Part shown: positions 42,532-43,135 of the stretch, one piece after another | Position numbering within the stretch: the first letter of the stretch is position 1 | How the letters are laid out: each line of letters begins with the position of its first letter | Source of the DNA: Kordia sp. | Lineage (GTDB): Bacteria; Bacteroidota; Bacteroidia; Flavobacteriales; Flavobacteriaceae | Length of the DNA stretch: 43,135 nucleotides | Direction: 5' to 3' | Assembly: GCA_002733415.1 (NCBI GenBank) | Contig: NVVR01000026.1 | Location: forward strand, 1,488-44,622 | Made by a program: the position numbers and the translations under genes | The notes under the pieces: generated by a model | What the model was told of the DNA's origin: nothing | Database searches by the model: none | What the model saw: the letters and a program-made list of their open reading frames with translations, nothing else

Positions 42532-42572
42532 AAAGAAAAAGGTGGTAGAAATCAGTAAAAAAGTGCAAAAGG

Positions 42573-42676
42573 GTTACAAATGCACCTAAGGATACTTATT
42601 ATCAATAAGTTACAGCGTTACACTTTTCGTTACACTCCTGAAAAACATGTGTAACAAAGGGTGAAAAAAGTGTAAC
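42573..42676. repeat. cluster of GTTACAC direct and inverted repeats
   Basis: GTTACA at 42573 and 42609, GTTACAC at 42617 and 42629 (12-base spacing), and the inverse GTGTAAC at 42649 and 42670 (21-base spacing). The two pairs face each other around about 42642. The first copy is itself flanked by GTGCA/TGCAC (42563-42567, 42581-42585). No gene overlaps the cluster. Spacing near whole helical turns suggests protein binding, for example integrase arm sites, an excisionase or a replication initiator. Confidence 0.7.
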
Positions 42677-42770
42677 AAGAGGTGACAAGCTTTATTTTTT
42701 GGTTAATAAACTACTACTCCTCTGTTAACAACCTTCTGTAAAAGCAACTAAAACTTCGCTATTATAATCC

Positions 42771-42778
42771 TATATTTG
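42771..42778 (+). promoter_or_regulatory. -7 element ahead of the structured leader
   Basis: TATATTTG, a perfect TAnnTTTG; transcription would start near 42784. It overlaps a possible TTG codon at 42776, so longer reading frames from there are unlikely to be translated. Confidence 0.5.
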
Positions 42779-42783
42779 TCTCT

Positions 42784-42928
42784 AGTGTTAGATGATACTA
42801 ACTTGGCTGCCGTTTACGGCTTCGTTGCCCTTTTTGTAAAAAAATTGGTCAATCGTGAAAAGTCGATGTTTAGAGATGTTGCTTTAAGGGTACTCACGGT
42901 GAGATCGACTATTAAAGTAATAGAGAAG
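42784..42928 (+). ncRNA. candidate structured leader of a small membrane-peptide mRNA
   Basis: Consecutive inverted repeats: GTTAG/CTAAC (42787-42802), GCCG-TTTA-CGGC near 42809-42820 followed by CTTTTTG, AGTCGAT (42861-42867) with ATCGACT (42904-42910), and inside it CTCACGGTGAG (42893-42903). A long, folded leader in front of a tiny hydrophobic ORF is a feature of type I toxin mRNAs. No homology evidence is available. Confidence 0.35.
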
Positions 42929-43012
42929 ATGGAAATTAACACGTTAATCGCCATTTGTATTTTAACAGTAGCTATACTTAGGTTTGGCTACGACCTGTAC
43001 AAAGGCAAGTAA
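42929..43012 (+). CDS. 27-residue single-helix membrane peptide (possible type I toxin-like)
   Basis: Starts at ATG 42929 with MEINTLIAIC and ends YDLYKGK before TAA. It has one hydrophobic helix (about residues 5-19) and a charged tail. An in-frame ATG at 42866 would give 48 residues with a basic N-terminal part; the frame can extend to TTG 42776 but that overlaps the -7 element. The short hydrophobic segment followed by a basic C-terminus is similar in shape to small holin-like or Fst/TxpA-type toxins. The resemblance is in pattern only; I do not recognise a family. It sits in the integrated element between the repeat cluster and the next gene. Confidence 0.45.
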   Translation: MEINTLIAICILTVAILRFGYDLYKGK

Positions 43013-43076
43013 AAAGAAAAAGCCACCCCTCATAGGGAGACCGTTGCATGGAGTTGTATAATTTTGAGATATTTCG

Positions 43077-43084
43077 TATCTTTT
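43077..43084 (+). promoter_or_regulatory. -7-like element four bases before a start codon
   Basis: TATCTTTT (TAnnTTTg, one mismatch) followed by CTAT and ATG 43089. A TTG at 43054-43056 gives a 20-base spacer. Predicts a leaderless message. Confidence 0.45.
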
Positions 43085-43088
43085 CTAT

Positions 43089-43135
43089 ATGGAATTAGTA
43101 CAACAGGCAACCTTGGCAGATAGCATCTGCGATAC
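43089..43135 (+). CDS. start of an unidentified gene, cut by the window end
   Basis: An open frame from ATG 43089 (MELVQQATLADSICD) runs to the last base without a stop. It is supported only by the promoter-like element just upstream and its position in the element. Too short to identify. Confidence 0.4.
   Translation, partial: MELVQQATLADSICD

Noticed and set aside
42776..42865. N-terminal extension of the small peptide to a TTG start (78 residues)
   Set aside because: The TTG overlaps the -7 promoter element and the region is full of hairpins, so it is more likely an untranslated leader.

Overview
The window is AT-rich (roughly one third G+C) and reads as chromosome of a member of the Flavobacteriaceae (Bacteroidota). 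Supporting signs are the promoter elements of the form TAnnTTTG, secreted proteins ending in type IX secretion (T9SS) C-terminal sorting domains, an ExbB/ExbD cluster with two ExbD genes, a FecI/FecR/TonB-receptor locus, and a DnaE with a fused N-terminal proofreading exonuclease. The first ~400 bases are foreign: they are GC-rich, encode a fragment of a proteobacterial-looking amidase on the minus strand, and join abruptly to the last two thirds of a flavobacterial aat gene. I read this as a chimeric (probably assembly) junction.

Layout: 1-402 amidase fragment; 395-649 truncated aat (+); 725-3047 exbD-exbD-membrane protein-exbB (-); 3240-5400 ansA and an acyltransferase (-, overlapping); 5574-6341 tatD (-), divergent from a small retropepsin-like protease at 6387 (+); 7016-8387 mrp and NifU-domain Fe-S genes (-); 8698-10334 trmB, LysE-family exporter and alkyltransferase-like gene (-, one operon), divergent from a glycosyltransferase (+); 11420-13140 two-component system (-); 13369-14184 lamin-tail T9SS cargo (+); 14408-16195 TPR protein (+); 16413-17915 DUF4286, membrane protein and rsmA (+, overlapping); 17951-19300 mgtE (+); 19597-23654 ECF sigma, FecR anti-sigma and TonB receptor (+); 23746-31673 a giant thrombospondin-repeat T9SS protein, a purple-acid-phosphatase-like T9SS enzyme and a TPR protein (-); 32005-32078 tRNA-Asp (-); 32165-33597 DUF58 and thioredoxin (-); 33819-38201 dnaE (-); 38491-39828 alkB-like and bluB-like (-); 40103-41098 rpsP-rimM (+); 41148-41235 tRNA-Ser (+).

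The last 1.9 kb looks like the left end of an integrated mobile element using tRNA-Ser as its target: a tyrosine recombinase immediately downstream of the tRNA, a cluster of GTTACAC direct and inverted repeats, a structured leader with its own promoter preceding a very small hydrophobic peptide, and the start of a further gene cut by the window end. The far attachment site is outside the window.

Most genes are ordinary housekeeping. The parts most worth a second look are the tRNA-Ser element with its repeat cluster and small membrane peptide, the 13-bp inverted repeat that brackets the sigma-factor gene, palindromes built from two opposed -7 promoter elements, promoters placed four bases before start codons (probable leaderless mRNAs), and a relic T9SS sorting domain lying in frame just after the stop codon of the 1594-residue protein.
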